The notes under the pieces: model-generated
The model's database searches: none
The model's input: the letters and a program-made list of their open reading frames with translations, nothing else
Told to the model about the DNA's origin: nothing
Position numbers and translations under genes: made by a program
Shown: positions 17,404-26,372 of the stretch, piece by piece
Layout: each line of letters starts with the position of its first letter
Position numbering within the stretch: position 1 is the stretch's first letter
NCBI GenBank assembly: GCA_016296655.1
Contig: JAEDIW010000020.1
Span: 1-44,832 of the forward strand
Source of the DNA: Treponema sp.
Lineage (GTDB): Bacteria; Spirochaetota; Spirochaetia; Treponematales; Treponemataceae
Reading direction: 5' to 3'
DNA: 44,832 nt

Positions 17404-18528
17404 ATGGCTCAAGTTTTTACAATAAAATATCCGTCTGTTCATCCGGGAACAGAATCAACTGAAATAAAATTTTTTGAAGGCGAACCTGATTTGATTTCGC
17501 TCTTTCCAGCTGCAGATTCCGTGGATGGAATTTCAGGACCACGCAGACTTTTTGTAACAGATACAGTTATTGCAGACCTGCCTGCAGTCCAGCCGTTTGT
17601 AAATGAATTTAAGGACGGCCGGCGCGGTGGCGATTTGCTTTTAATTCTGGGTGCAGGCGAAAAATACAAGACAGTAGACAGCGTACTGAAAATCGTACAG
17701 ACAGCATTGGAAAACAATTTCAACAGAAGTGACATTTTTACAGGAATTGGGGGTGGCGTAATCACCGACATGACGGCATTTGCTTCTTCCATGTTCAAGC
17801 GTGGCGCAAAAGTTGAATTTGTTTCTACAACGCTTTTGGGCATGGTAGATGCTGCTGTTGGTGGAAAAACCGGCTGTGATTTTGAAAGCTATAAAAACAT
17901 GATTGGTGCATTTTACCCTGCACAGACTCTGTACATTTTTCCTCAGTTTGTACAGACTTTAACTTCTGACGAATACCGTTCAGGCTTTGCAGAAGCCATA
18001 AAAACCGCATTTCTTTATTCTCCGCAAATGTATGAGCTGATAAAGGCTGAAAAACAGAAAATTCTACAGCGGGATAAAAACGTACTTAATAAAATTATTA
18101 CCGAATGTGTCAAGGCAAAGGCAAGTGTTGTTGAGCAGGACTTTACTGAAAAAAATATCCGCATGGAACTGAATCTTGGACATACATTTGGTCACGCCCT
18201 TGAAAGTTGTGCCGGACTTGGCAAGGTAACTCATGGGGATGCAGTTGCCTGGGGCATGGCAAGAGCTGTGTGCCTGAGCGAAAGCCTTGGTCTCTGTCCG
18301 CCAGAATACAAAACCGAAATTCTTGAAATTTTACGATTTTTTGGATGGGAAACAGAATCGGTTCATTCTGCCTTAAAGGGAATGGATTCCCCTGCACTTA
18401 TGCTTCTTGCTGCAATGAGAAAAGACAAGAAAAATTCTTCGGGAAAAGTAAGGTTTGTCCTCCAGAAAGGAATTGCCCGAAACATAATTACGGAAGTTGA
18501 TGACGCTGAAATTTTAAAAATTCTGTAA
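17404..18528 (+). CDS. aroB: 3-dehydroquinate synthase
   Basis: AroB converts DAHP to 3-dehydroquinate in the shikimate pathway and needs NAD and a divalent metal. The 374-residue product has the NAD-binding GIGGGVITDMTAFASS near 115-130. The VSTTLLGMVDAAVGGKTG block contains the conserved Asp and Lys. NLGHTFGHALE near 258 and THGDAVAWG contribute metal-binding His residues. It follows the unknown gene by 10 bp and lacks a strong ribosome-binding site, so it may depend on coupling from upstream. Its presence indicates that this organism makes its own aromatic compounds, at least in part. Confidence 0.96.
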   Translation: MAQVFTIKYPSVHPGTESTEIKFFEGEPDLISLFPAADSVDGISGPRRLFVTDTVIADLPAVQPFVNEFKDGRRGGDLLLILGAGEKYKTVDSVLKIVQTALENNFNRSDIFTGIGGGVITDMTAFASSMFKRGAKVEFVSTTLLGMVDAAVGGKTGCDFESYKNMIGAFYPAQTLYIFPQFVQTLTSDEYRSGFAEAIKTAFLYSPQMYELIKAEKQKILQRDKNVLNKIITECVKAKASVVEQDFTEKNIRMELNLGHTFGHALESCAGLGKVTHGDAVAWGMARAVCLSESLGLCPPEYKTEILEILRFFGWETESVHSALKGMDSPALMLLAAMRKDKKNSSGKVRFVLQKGIARNIITEVDDAEILKIL

Positions 18529-18530
18529 AC

Positions 18531-18630
18531 AGTGCCGATTTGGGTTTCTGCGATTGCTGATTGTAATCAAAGCCAGAAAAGCAAGCGAGCCAGCAAAAAA
18601 GCCGCCCAAATTAAAAAGAAAGGAAAAAAA
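18531..18630 (+). promoter_or_regulatory. Structured spacer ahead of the cysteine desulfurase
   Basis: The 102 bases between aroB and the next gene can fold. An outer ATTTGGG/CCCAAAT pair (18538-18544 and 18605-18611) encloses a smaller GATT/AATC stem and a direct repeat of GCCAG. The closing arm sits about 20 bases before the ATG. It may be only spacer. Confidence 0.25.
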
Positions 18631-19815
18631 ATGACTGAAAACGATAAAATTCATTATTTTGACTGGGCAGCAACAGCACCAGCAGATGAAGACATTCTTC
18701 AAAATGCACTTACGCAAAGCCTGAAAATCTGGGGAAATCCGTCAAGCATTCATCAATCTGGCAAAGAAGCAAAAGAATTTCTGGCAGATGCCCGCAAAAA
18801 AGCTGGCGAAGCACTTGGGGTTAATGCAGAAAATATTTACTTTACTTCAGGCGGAACGGAAAGTGACCACATTCCCCTGCTTGCAATGCTCACTCGTCCG
18901 GTAAAGGGAACAATCCTTGTAAGTTCAATTGAACACCCTGCTTTGCGGGAACAGTGTCAGGCCCTTAAAAACCTTGGCTGGAACATTGTTTCAATTCCAT
19001 CAAACAGCGATGGCATAATTACTCCGCAGGCAGTTGAAAGCTGCTGCACAAAAGATACGGTTTTAGTCTGCATAATGGCGGTAAATAATGAAACAGGAGC
19101 CATCCAGCCGGTGTATGAAATTGCAGACAAAATAACAGAACTTTCACAGGGGCGGCGCAGACCAAAATTTCATGTGGACTGCGTACAGGCTGCAGGAAAA
19201 ATTCCGATTAATCTAAAATATAAGGGCATAGACAGCGCCGCTTTCAGCGCTCATAAAATTTGCGGACCGCGAGGAATAGGAATTTTATACTGTTCCTATG
19301 ACATAAATCCATTTCTGCGCGGCGGTGGACAGGAAAAAAACGTGCGTTCAGGAACTGAAAACCTTTTTGGAGCAAAGGCCATGGCCGACTGTCTGGAACG
19401 TTACATCATTTCTGACTCAAATCCCAAAATGCAGGAAAGGTTTGAACTTCAGAAACAGTGGACAGCCGGGTTTATTGAAAAACTTATGACGCTTGGCAAC
19501 TGCACCATGATTCCACATTCAAGAAAGGAAGCTGCAAATGCAGAGAAATTTTCACCGTGGGTTGTTCAGGCATCATTCAAAACCATTCCAGGACAAGTTA
19601 TGGTTCGTGCATTAAGTTCAAATGGGTTTTATATTTCCACAGGAAGTGCATGCTCTGCAAAAAAACAGTCAAGGCCGATTCTTGAGGCAATGCATGTAAG
19701 CCATGAAGAAAGCGAAACTGCCGTAAGATTCAGCTTTGGCTGCCACACGACAAAACAGGCAATGGATGAACTTTTTGAACAGGTCAGACAAATCTGCGCT
19801 GATTTCTCAAAATAG
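18631..19815 (+). CDS. Cysteine desulfurase (NifS/IscS-type)
   Basis: This PLP enzyme removes sulfur from cysteine to supply iron-sulfur cluster or thionucleoside synthesis. From the ATG at 18631 (AAAGGA upstream) the product has 394 residues. The PLP lysine is in SAHKICGPRGIG (Lys209). The sulfur-accepting cysteine is in STGSACSAKKQ (Cys341). The EHPA histidine is at 102, and NNETGAIQP is the conserved cofactor segment. A reading frame extending upstream to 18532 would add 33 basic residues unlike the family and is rejected. No iscU, sufB or thiI neighbour is seen, so its partner is unknown. Confidence 0.94.
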   Translation: MTENDKIHYFDWAATAPADEDILQNALTQSLKIWGNPSSIHQSGKEAKEFLADARKKAGEALGVNAENIYFTSGGTESDHIPLLAMLTRPVKGTILVSSIEHPALREQCQALKNLGWNIVSIPSNSDGIITPQAVESCCTKDTVLVCIMAVNNETGAIQPVYEIADKITELSQGRRRPKFHVDCVQAAGKIPINLKYKGIDSAAFSAHKICGPRGIGILYCSYDINPFLRGGGQEKNVRSGTENLFGAKAMADCLERYIISDSNPKMQERFELQKQWTAGFIEKLMTLGNCTMIPHSRKEAANAEKFSPWVVQASFKTIPGQVMVRALSSNGFYISTGSACSAKKQSRPILEAMHVSHEESETAVRFSFGCHTTKQAMDELFEQVRQICADFSK

Positions 19816-19896
19816 AAAAGCACAGTAAATCAATCTGAAAAAATCAAAAAAGAAGAAAATAATCGGAAAAACAGAAGGAGCTGCAGGAAAATCAAA

Positions 19897-20781
19897 ATGA
19901 TTTGGATGGCATTGGTTTTATTTTACGGAATTTTGAAGGGTTCCAGAGAATTTGTAAAAAAAGAGGCGATGAGGAAAAATTCTGTAATGGAAGTTATTGT
20001 CGCCTACACTGTTCTTTCCTTTATTTTTGTAATTCCACAGGCACCACAGGCCATGGGCATGGAAAGCAGGTTCTATTTCTGGATTGCCATAAAATCCTTT
20101 GCAATTTTTCTGGCATGGATTTTTGGTTTTTATTCGCTGACGAAACTGCCTGTAAGCCTTTTCGGCATACTTGATTTGTCAAGAGTTCTGTTTTCAACAT
20201 TTACAGGCGTTTTTTTTCTACATGAAATTCTAAAGCTGAATCAGATTGCAGGGCTTGCAATTGTCTGTACGGGTCTGATGCTTTTGAAATTCAAGCCAGA
20301 CTTTCTGAAAAAACTTTTTAAAATTGAAGAAGAAGAAAAAATTTCTGAAAATGGCAAAAATAAAACTACGCTTTATGTAATTTTTGCACTTTTGTGCTGC
20401 ATGCTGAATGCCATTTCTGGTTTTCTGGACAAAGTTCTGATGAAAGACATTTCAAGTGCACAGCTGCAGTTCTGGTACATGCTGTTTCTGACTGCCTATT
20501 ATCTGCTTTTTGTGCTTATTTCCAGAACGAAGATTCACTTCTCTGTCGTAAAAAACTGGTGGATCTGGCTGCTTGCATTTTTATTTGTCATCGGCGATAA
20601 GGCTTTGTTCATTGCAAACGGAATGGCAGACAGTCGCATTACGATTATGACTTTAATAAAGCAAAGCAGTGCAATCACAGCCATTCTAGGCGGCAGGTTT
20701 ATCTACAAAGAAAAGAACACTGCCTATAGATTTTTCTGTGCAGCAGTAATCATAGCAGGCATAATTTTAGGTCTCAAATAA
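19897..20781 (+). CDS. EamA/DMT-family permease
   Basis: This is an integral membrane transporter of the drug/metabolite superfamily; the substrate cannot be inferred. The 294-residue product has about ten hydrophobic segments in two halves, separated by a charged cytoplasmic linker with Glu/Lys runs around residues 145-155. Each half ends with a family-like pattern: FFLHEILKLNQIAGLAIVCTG in the first, and an equivalent FIYKEKNT...AAVIIAGIILG in the second. AGGA lies ten bases before the ATG. It is followed by a clear terminator, so it closes the plus-strand group that starts at tmk. Confidence 0.88.
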   Translation: MIWMALVLFYGILKGSREFVKKEAMRKNSVMEVIVAYTVLSFIFVIPQAPQAMGMESRFYFWIAIKSFAIFLAWIFGFYSLTKLPVSLFGILDLSRVLFSTFTGVFFLHEILKLNQIAGLAIVCTGLMLLKFKPDFLKKLFKIEEEEKISENGKNKTTLYVIFALLCCMLNAISGFLDKVLMKDISSAQLQFWYMLFLTAYYLLFVLISRTKIHFSVVKNWWIWLLAFLFVIGDKALFIANGMADSRITIMTLIKQSSAITAILGGRFIYKEKNTAYRFFCAAVIIAGIILGLK

Positions 20782-20788
20782 AATGAAC

Positions 20789-20856
20789 TGCAAGGCTTTC
20801 TGGGCAGGATTTTACAAACAGCAAAACAAACAGGAAGCCTGCAATTTTTTTGTTTT
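20789..20856 (+). terminator. Intrinsic terminator after the EamA permease
   Basis: TGCAAGGCTT (20789-20798) pairs with AAGCCTGCA (20835-20843), giving nine pairs with one bulged A. The second arm is followed by ATTTTTTTGTTTTT on the plus strand. This is a standard Rho-independent terminator, though with a long loop. It separates the permease from the acetyltransferase gene. Confidence 0.75.
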
Positions 20857-20897
20857 TAAGGATTTCCTTTTTTGCTGAAAAACGCTACCCTTTTAGC

Positions 20898-21419
20898 ATG
20901 AACAACTCAATCTGCAAAACACAGGAAAGAGACCCGTTTACTTTCAGGCTGGCAGAAAAAAGCGACCTGGATGAATTGGAAAGAATTTACGAAACAGCAC
21001 GAGCTTACATGAAAAATACAGGAAATGCCGTGCAATGGGGCACAACTTACCCTGAAAAAGAAACAACAGCCTGTGACATAGCCGAAAAAGCTCTTTACAT
21101 AATGGAAAAAAACGGAAATCCGTGTGCATGTTTTACACTTCTTGAAGGCGAAGATCCAACATACACCGAAATTGACGGGAAATGGCTAAACGATGAACCT
21201 TATGCAGCAGTTCACCGGGTAGCTTCCGATGGCAGTCATCACGGAGTTGTCAAAGCCATGATGGATTTTGTTTTTTCAAAATTCTGCAACATAAAAATTG
21301 ACACTCATGAAAACAACAAAACCATGCAGAAAGCATTGAAAAATTACGGTTTTAAATATACAGGAATAATAATTACCACAGACGGCACACCAAGGCTTGC
21401 ATTTCAACTGAAAAAATAA
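20898..21419 (+). CDS. GNAT-family N-acetyltransferase
   Basis: This is a small acetyltransferase that would use acetyl-CoA; its substrate is unknown. From the ATG at 20898 it has 173 residues. The RLAEKSDLDELERIYETAR start, the AAVHRVASDG segment, and the C-terminal IKIDTHENNKTMQKALKNYG stretch match a GNAT subfamily I remember from gut Firmicutes and treponemes. No Shine-Dalgarno sequence precedes this ATG; a TTG at 20850 would add 16 residues lying within the terminator U-run and is unlikely. It is convergent with the AEC permease, 44 bp away. Confidence 0.85.
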   Translation: MNNSICKTQERDPFTFRLAEKSDLDELERIYETARAYMKNTGNAVQWGTTYPEKETTACDIAEKALYIMEKNGNPCACFTLLEGEDPTYTEIDGKWLNDEPYAAVHRVASDGSHHGVVKAMMDFVFSKFCNIKIDTHENNKTMQKALKNYGFKYTGIIITTDGTPRLAFQLKK

Positions 21420-21463
21420 AGGTAGAGCTCCATGCAAACTGCCTGAATCTTTCAAAAAATTAC

Positions 21464-22453
21464 TTAAAAAATGCCTGTATACCTGAAAAAACTGATGAAC
21501 AGGAACAACGTAAAGCCTGAAAGAATTGTCGTCCAAACAAGAATCTGGCCGGAAAGTTCGCCGTCATTGTTCATCTGGTAAGCCATTATCGTTCCTGAAA
21601 CTGCAGCAGGTGTACCAAACAAGGCCAAAAGCCCGGCATATTCAGGGCCTGCAAAATCCGGGCACAAAAAATGAGCTGCGCTCAGGCCGGCAACAGGAAC
21701 AAAAACCAGACGAATCAGCACAGAAACTGCAATTTTTGAAAAAAGCCTTTTTACAGCAGAAAAACGAAACTGTGCGCCTAAAATTACAAGAGCAAGCGGA
21801 GAGGCAATTTTTGAAAGATTTTCAACAGTTTTGTAAACAAAGCGCAGCTGACCATCTTTCAATGTCCAGCCATGCAAAAACGGCCGCAACAAAAGACACA
21901 AAGCTCCTGCAATTATTCCATCTATCAGCGGATTCGTAATGATTTTCCACAAAATTGATTTTACAGAAATTTTGTGATTATTTTCTTTCAGAAAAACCGT
22001 AAGGACAATTACAGCAAAAATATTGAACAAAGGAATCGTACAGGAAAGGATTACAGCACCAACTGCACCGCCTCTGTCACCGTAAAGGTTTTGTGCAAGC
22101 GGAATTCCGATTATTGCATAATTCGAGCGGAAAAAAATCTGCGCTATTACACCTTTTTGTCTGGAATCTTTAACGAACAGGGAACAGCACACAAAAGAAA
22201 GCAGCACAAGCACAAGCACGGAACAGAAAGCAAAAACCATCACCCTAATATAGCTGGGATTGAATTCAGAAATATTGTAAACATTCAAAAACAGCAGGCA
22301 GGAAAGGCAGTACTTGAAAATAAATTTATTGCCAGTCTTTATAAATTCTTCTGTAAGAAAATTAGACCTGCGCAAAATATAACCAAGTGCAGAAAGAAAA
22401 ACCAAAGGAAGCACTGCGTTTATGGAAAAAACAAAAGAATCCAAAATAGTCAT
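21464..22453 (-). CDS. AEC-family (auxin efflux carrier-like) permease
   Basis: This is a membrane transporter of the AEC family, which moves small organic acids such as malate or malonate; the specific substrate is not evident. The 329-residue product has about ten membrane segments. It carries the family's N-terminal LPLVFLSALGYILRR, a central FRSNYAIIGIPLAQNLYG motif, and a late GTPAAVSGTIMAYQMNND motif. GGAAAGG lies six bases before the ATG. It is downstream of hexokinase's stop by neither strand order nor overlap: hexokinase lies upstream on the same strand, 65 bp away, so the two may be cotranscribed. Confidence 0.9.
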   Translation of the reverse strand: MTILDSFVFSINAVLPLVFLSALGYILRRSNFLTEEFIKTGNKFIFKYCLSCLLFLNVYNISEFNPSYIRVMVFAFCSVLVLVLLSFVCCSLFVKDSRQKGVIAQIFFRSNYAIIGIPLAQNLYGDRGGAVGAVILSCTIPLFNIFAVIVLTVFLKENNHKISVKSILWKIITNPLIDGIIAGALCLLLRPFLHGWTLKDGQLRFVYKTVENLSKIASPLALVILGAQFRFSAVKRLFSKIAVSVLIRLVFVPVAGLSAAHFLCPDFAGPEYAGLLALFGTPAAVSGTIMAYQMNNDGELSGQILVWTTILSGFTLFLFISFFRYTGIF

Positions 22454-22518
22454 AGAAAACCTTTCCTGCCAGAGTTAATGCGGCTTTAAAAACACTGCCA
22501 CATTATCTCCATAAAAAA

Positions 22519-23826
22519 CTACCGTTCAATCAAGCCTGCAATTGCAGAACCAAGCGTAATGTCGTTTTCAACTTCTACCATTTCAAACGAAATTCCACGA
22601 CTTTCAAACAAAGCCTGCTCAAGCAAGGCTGCCGTTCTGTCCTTAATTTTATGGGTTTTGTAAAAAGTCGTTCCATTACAAACAATGCAAACCGGTCTTG
22701 CAGGATTTTTGCCGCAGCCTGTTTTTATGGCAGCAGCAGCAAGCATGGCAGCAGCATATCGGGCAGAACGTTCAACAACTGCATCAAGAATTTCAAATAT
22801 GGCTTCATAATCCTGTTCACTGGCAAATTCAGCACACAAAGCCCCCAGAGAATTTTCTCTGCTGTAAGGGCCAGCCAAAAAGCCACTTACTTCAATAAGA
22901 GGCAAAGCTTCGAGTTCAAGAATTTTTTCTGCGAATTTTCCAGAAAAAATATTTTCCTGGGCTGCATCTTTTAAAATTTCAAGCGAAACAGGTCCCAGAT
23001 ATGCGCCTGAGCAATTTTTTTCCATTATATAAGTTCCAGGGCGCATAGTTTTGCTGTCAAAGGCCTTGTCAAAATCTGAAAGACAGATTTTAGAAAAACC
23101 ACCAGCTTCGCAGACAATAATCTGTTTTTCAATTTTTCTGCCGCTTGGAGAAGTCATTTCAGGCTGAAGATAAGCACTGTTCAAGCCAGTTCCCAGAATA
23201 AATCCGATATATGAAGAATATTCAACCCCAGTTTTTGGAGAAGCTGCACCAGAAAGCAAAGCCGCAACTGTGTCATTCAAAAGAGTTATACTTTTTGGCC
23301 TGTTCCAGCCATGCGCTTCAAGTGCGTCGCAAAGTTCTTTACCGACATGACAGCCTACAACTTCAGGAGCCTTGACCTCTTTGGAAAAGCCCAAAAGGAT
23401 TCCGTCTCCGTCAGGAGTAATTTCCATTGGATACGAAAAGCAAAAACCAATTTTTTCAGCCTTATTTTTCAAATGCTCAAGATTTTTTGCCATCTGCTCA
23501 AAAAATTCTTTTTTACTAAGTTCTTTTGCAACTCCAGGCATTACAGTTTTTTCAAGTTCAGAAATTGAAACACAACCATTTCCGTCAAAAGTTACAAGCG
23601 ATGAGCGGAAATTCGTACCGCCGGCATCAATTACAATTACTTTTTCATTTTTTACACGCTTTTCAGGAGGCGTACACCAGGTTAAAAGCATCGGCTGATC
23701 TGACTTTTGTCCGTCAAGTCCTGACTCCATATCCGACAGCAATGCACTGACTGTATTTTCCACGTCAATATGCCTTACAAAATTGTGTTTTGAAAAGAAT
23801 GCACAAATATCATTATGAACACTCAT
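22519..23826 (-). CDS. hxk: Hexokinase
   Basis: This enzyme phosphorylates glucose and related hexoses with ATP at the start of glycolysis. It resembles the eukaryote-type hexokinase fold that treponemes also carry. From the ATG at 23826 (GGAGG six bases upstream) it has 435 residues. The phosphate-1 motif VIDAGGTNFRSS is at 65-76. LLNDTVAALLSGA contains the catalytic Asp. FILGTGLNSAYL is the second phosphate motif, and a GSAIAG stretch closes the protein. Extension upstream to 23913 would add 29 residues outside the family and is rejected. It is divergent from the helicase gene. Confidence 0.93.
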   Translation of the reverse strand: MSVHNDICAFFSKHNFVRHIDVENTVSALLSDMESGLDGQKSDQPMLLTWCTPPEKRVKNEKVIVIDAGGTNFRSSLVTFDGNGCVSISELEKTVMPGVAKELSKKEFFEQMAKNLEHLKNKAEKIGFCFSYPMEITPDGDGILLGFSKEVKAPEVVGCHVGKELCDALEAHGWNRPKSITLLNDTVAALLSGAASPKTGVEYSSYIGFILGTGLNSAYLQPEMTSPSGRKIEKQIIVCEAGGFSKICLSDFDKAFDSKTMRPGTYIMEKNCSGAYLGPVSLEILKDAAQENIFSGKFAEKILELEALPLIEVSGFLAGPYSRENSLGALCAEFASEQDYEAIFEILDAVVERSARYAAAMLAAAAIKTGCGKNPARPVCIVCNGTTFYKTHKIKDRTAALLEQALFESRGISFEMVEVENDITLGSAIAGLIER

Positions 23827-23939
23827 TTTTTCCTCCGTAAGTTGTTTTTCTCCATTTTTTTCAGACTGAAATACAGTTTTCCGCAAGAAAGCCATATATG
23901 CACAAGCGTCCAAGTCTGTCGGTCTATTATCGTTATAAG

Positions 23940-23968
23940 TTGCAAAAAATTCAATACAATGATAAATT
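23940..23968 (+). promoter_or_regulatory. Predicted promoter of the helicase gene
   Basis: TTGCAA (23940-23945) and TAAATT (23963-23968) are separated by 17 bases. The ATG of the helicase follows after only seven bases, and there is no Shine-Dalgarno sequence. If real, the transcript would start at or next to the start codon (leaderless). Confidence 0.4.
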
Positions 23969-23975
23969 CTGCAAC

Positions 23976-25982
23976 ATGTCTTTTGATTTGCAAACCCTAA
24001 AAAATGAACTTAACCCAGAACAATTTAAAGCTGTTACAACAATAGACGGACCAATCCTCATTATTGCAGGAGCAGGCTCAGGAAAAACCCGTGTAATAAC
24101 CTATAGAATAGCCCACATGCTTGACTCAGGGATTCCTCAAAGCCAGATTCTTGCACTGACCTTTACAAACAAGGCAGCAAGGGAAATGGAAGAGCGAATC
24201 AAAGAACTGACTGGCCGAAAGCTGCAGAATCTTACAGTTTCAACTTTCCATGCATTCGGCGTAAAAATCCTTAGACAGCACATAGACAGGCTCGGCTGGC
24301 GTGACAATTTTTCAATTTACGATGAAACAGACAAAGTTGCTCTTATAAAGGAAACAGCCAGGGAACTTCAATTTACATCAGATGCACTGGACATCTACAA
24401 AATCGTAAATCTGTTTTCAAATATAAAGACAGGGCGCAAACGCTGGGAATGTGACACCGACATGTACAAAATTCTTTACGAAGAATACCAGAAAGGTCTT
24501 AAGCTTTTTAATGCCGTAGACTTTGACGATTTGATTCAGCTGCCGCTGCGCCTGTTCCGAGAATGCCCGGATGTTTTGGAAAATTATCGGAAAACCTACA
24601 GATACATCATGGTAGACGAATTTCAGGACACAAGCCACCAGCAGTACGAAATGATGCATCTTCTGGCAGACAAAAACGTTGCAGTCGTAGGTGATGACGA
24701 TCAGTCAATTTACAGCTGGAGAGGTGCAGACTACCAGAACATAATCAACTTTGAAAAAGATTTCCCGGACGTAACAGAAATCAGGCTTGAACAGAATTAC
24801 CGTTCAACAGGAACCATTCTGGCTGCGGCAAATGGAGTAATTTCCCACAACACAAACCGCAAAGACAAAAAACTGTGGAGCGGAAAAGGCGAAGGCAAAC
24901 CGATTGAAATTTTCATGCCCGACAACGAAGCTGCAGAAGCTGATTTTATTGCAGAATCAATTCAAGGCATAGCCGCAAGCGAAAAAATGAAGTACGACCA
25001 GTTTGGAGTTCTCATAAGGGCAAATACCCAAAGCCGTGCCCTTGAAGAAGCATTTCTGGCCTCAAATATTCCGTATACAATGAGTGGCGGTACAAGTTTT
25101 TTTCAGCGCAAAGAGATAAAAGACGTAATCAGCTATCTGCGAGTCATTGCAAACCACAACGATGACGTAAACCTGCTGCGCATAATCAATACGCCCAGAA
25201 GGGGAATAGGCCGTTCAACAATTGAAGTAATCAACAGTGCAGCCAGGGAAATGGATGCTTCTCTGTGGACAGCCATTGAAACCATGATGAAAATGGAAAA
25301 TCCTCCGCTCAGCGAAAAGACAATGGCAGACATTGAAAGTTTTGTTTCATTGATTGAAAACAATTCAGCCATAATTGGCGGCAAAAACCTTGCAAAAAAA
25401 ACAAGGGCTTTAGTTGAAGAAATAAATTACTGGGATTATCTGATTACAGAATATTCCAAAAATGAAAAGGCCGCCAGATTCAAATACCTGAATATAGAAA
25501 GCCTGATTCAATCTATGGAAAACTGGGAAAACAATCCAGATAACTACGATGCAAATCTTTATACATATTTAAATAGAATTACGCTTCTAAGCCGTGATGA
25601 TTTGGACGATGATGAAGACAAAGGTAAGGTAAACCTCATGACAATCCATGCTTCAAAAGGTTTGGAATTTCCTGTAGTTTTCATTGCAGGAGCTGAAGAA
25701 GGGCTCATTCCTCATATGCGTTCTGTAGAAGAAAACGGTGGAGATGTTGAAGAAGAACGCAGGCTTTTTTACGTTGCAATCACAAGGGCGCAGCAAAAAC
25801 TCTTTATTTCCTCATGCCTTAAACGACGCAGAATGCAAAGTACGGTAGAATGTGAACCATCAAGATTTCTAGATGAAATTCCGCCTTCTCTGGTTGAATA
25901 TCACGAAGCTCCCAAAGAACAGTCGGCAAACGACACCCTGGCTTTTCTGGAACAGCTTAAGGCAAATCTTGCAAAAAAATAA
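23976..25982 (+). CDS. pcrA: ATP-dependent DNA helicase, PcrA/UvrD/Rep type
   Basis: This is a superfamily 1A 3'-5' helicase acting in DNA repair and in clearing replication forks. The 668-residue product, counted from the ATG at 23976, begins with the family start LNPEQFKAV. Walker A AGAGSGKT is at 31-38, LALTFTNKAAREM is motif Ia, and VDEFQDTS near 213-220 is motif II. GDDDQSIYSWRGAD is motif III, RLEQNYRST is motif IV, and LMTIHASKGLEF and FYVAITRA are motifs V and VI. The length is closer to Rep than to PcrA (about 720-740). Upstream extension to 23898 has no family similarity. Confidence 0.94.
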   Translation: MSFDLQTLKNELNPEQFKAVTTIDGPILIIAGAGSGKTRVITYRIAHMLDSGIPQSQILALTFTNKAAREMEERIKELTGRKLQNLTVSTFHAFGVKILRQHIDRLGWRDNFSIYDETDKVALIKETARELQFTSDALDIYKIVNLFSNIKTGRKRWECDTDMYKILYEEYQKGLKLFNAVDFDDLIQLPLRLFRECPDVLENYRKTYRYIMVDEFQDTSHQQYEMMHLLADKNVAVVGDDDQSIYSWRGADYQNIINFEKDFPDVTEIRLEQNYRSTGTILAAANGVISHNTNRKDKKLWSGKGEGKPIEIFMPDNEAAEADFIAESIQGIAASEKMKYDQFGVLIRANTQSRALEEAFLASNIPYTMSGGTSFFQRKEIKDVISYLRVIANHNDDVNLLRIINTPRRGIGRSTIEVINSAAREMDASLWTAIETMMKMENPPLSEKTMADIESFVSLIENNSAIIGGKNLAKKTRALVEEINYWDYLITEYSKNEKAARFKYLNIESLIQSMENWENNPDNYDANLYTYLNRITLLSRDDLDDDEDKGKVNLMTIHASKGLEFPVVFIAGAEEGLIPHMRSVEENGGDVEEERRLFYVAITRAQQKLFISSCLKRRRMQSTVECEPSRFLDEIPPSLVEYHEAPKEQSANDTLAFLEQLKANLAKK

Positions 25983-26371
25983 CCTTTGTGCGACATTCAG
26001 TTTCGTGCCAGAAAGCGATTTTTTTAAGGTTTCGCAGGATTTTGTAATCAGCACAAATTTCCTAAAAAATAGAAATGAGAACATCATAAAATGCCTGTCA
26101 TGCATCTCCAAGTTTTTTTCTTGAAATTCTACAGTCTCAGGCAAACCAGCTCAAGCAGAGCAAAGAAAACATAATCGACATTCCTGGAACTATCGTAGAA
26201 TACAGGAACATTGAAAGCGGAGAACTTATCAAACGAGTCAAACAATATACAAAAATTCTTGCAGATCAAATAATGAAGCAATTTCCTGAATATAATCTGA
26301 ATGAAAAACAAATCAGGTAAAGGGAACTCCATGAAATTATGCAGCCAGACCTCCGCATCTGGCATATTTTT
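25983..26371. other. 389-bp region with a gene remnant and a terminator
   Basis: No intact gene is visible. The first 140 bp are AT-rich with scattered stops in the frames I checked. The second half holds an open plus-strand frame without a start codon (26123-26320), described separately as a possible gene remnant. A terminator hairpin follows at 26344-26363. An antisense ORF across the same bases has no recognisable features. Confidence 0.5.
26123..26320 (+). pseudogene. Possible 3' remnant of a broken gene
   Basis: A 65-codon open frame ends at TAA (26318-26320). Its conceptual product looks like natural protein: it contains NIIDIPGTIVEYRNIESGEL, then KQYTKILADQIMKQFPEYNL, with an amphipathic helical end. 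No ATG, GTG or TTG with a ribosome-binding site opens the frame, and an in-frame stop lies about 30 bp further upstream. The simplest reading is the surviving C-terminal part of a gene whose front was lost. I do not recognise the family. Confidence 0.4.
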
Positions 26372-26372
26372 C
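26344..26372 (+). terminator. Intrinsic terminator (plus strand)
   Basis: GCCAGA (26344-26349) and TCTGGC (26358-26363) form a six-base-pair stem with an eight-base loop, followed by ATATTTTTCT on the plus strand. It would end transcription from the helicase gene and the remnant. It directly abuts the convergent HEAT-repeat gene's stop. Confidence 0.6.

Noticed and set aside
18532..18630. N-terminal extension of the cysteine desulfurase
   Set aside because: The 33 added residues are basic and unlike the family, and a good ribosome-binding site precedes the ATG at 18631.
26129..26365. Minus-strand ORF of 78 codons
   Set aside because: It is antisense to the more protein-like remnant frame and has no ribosome-binding site.
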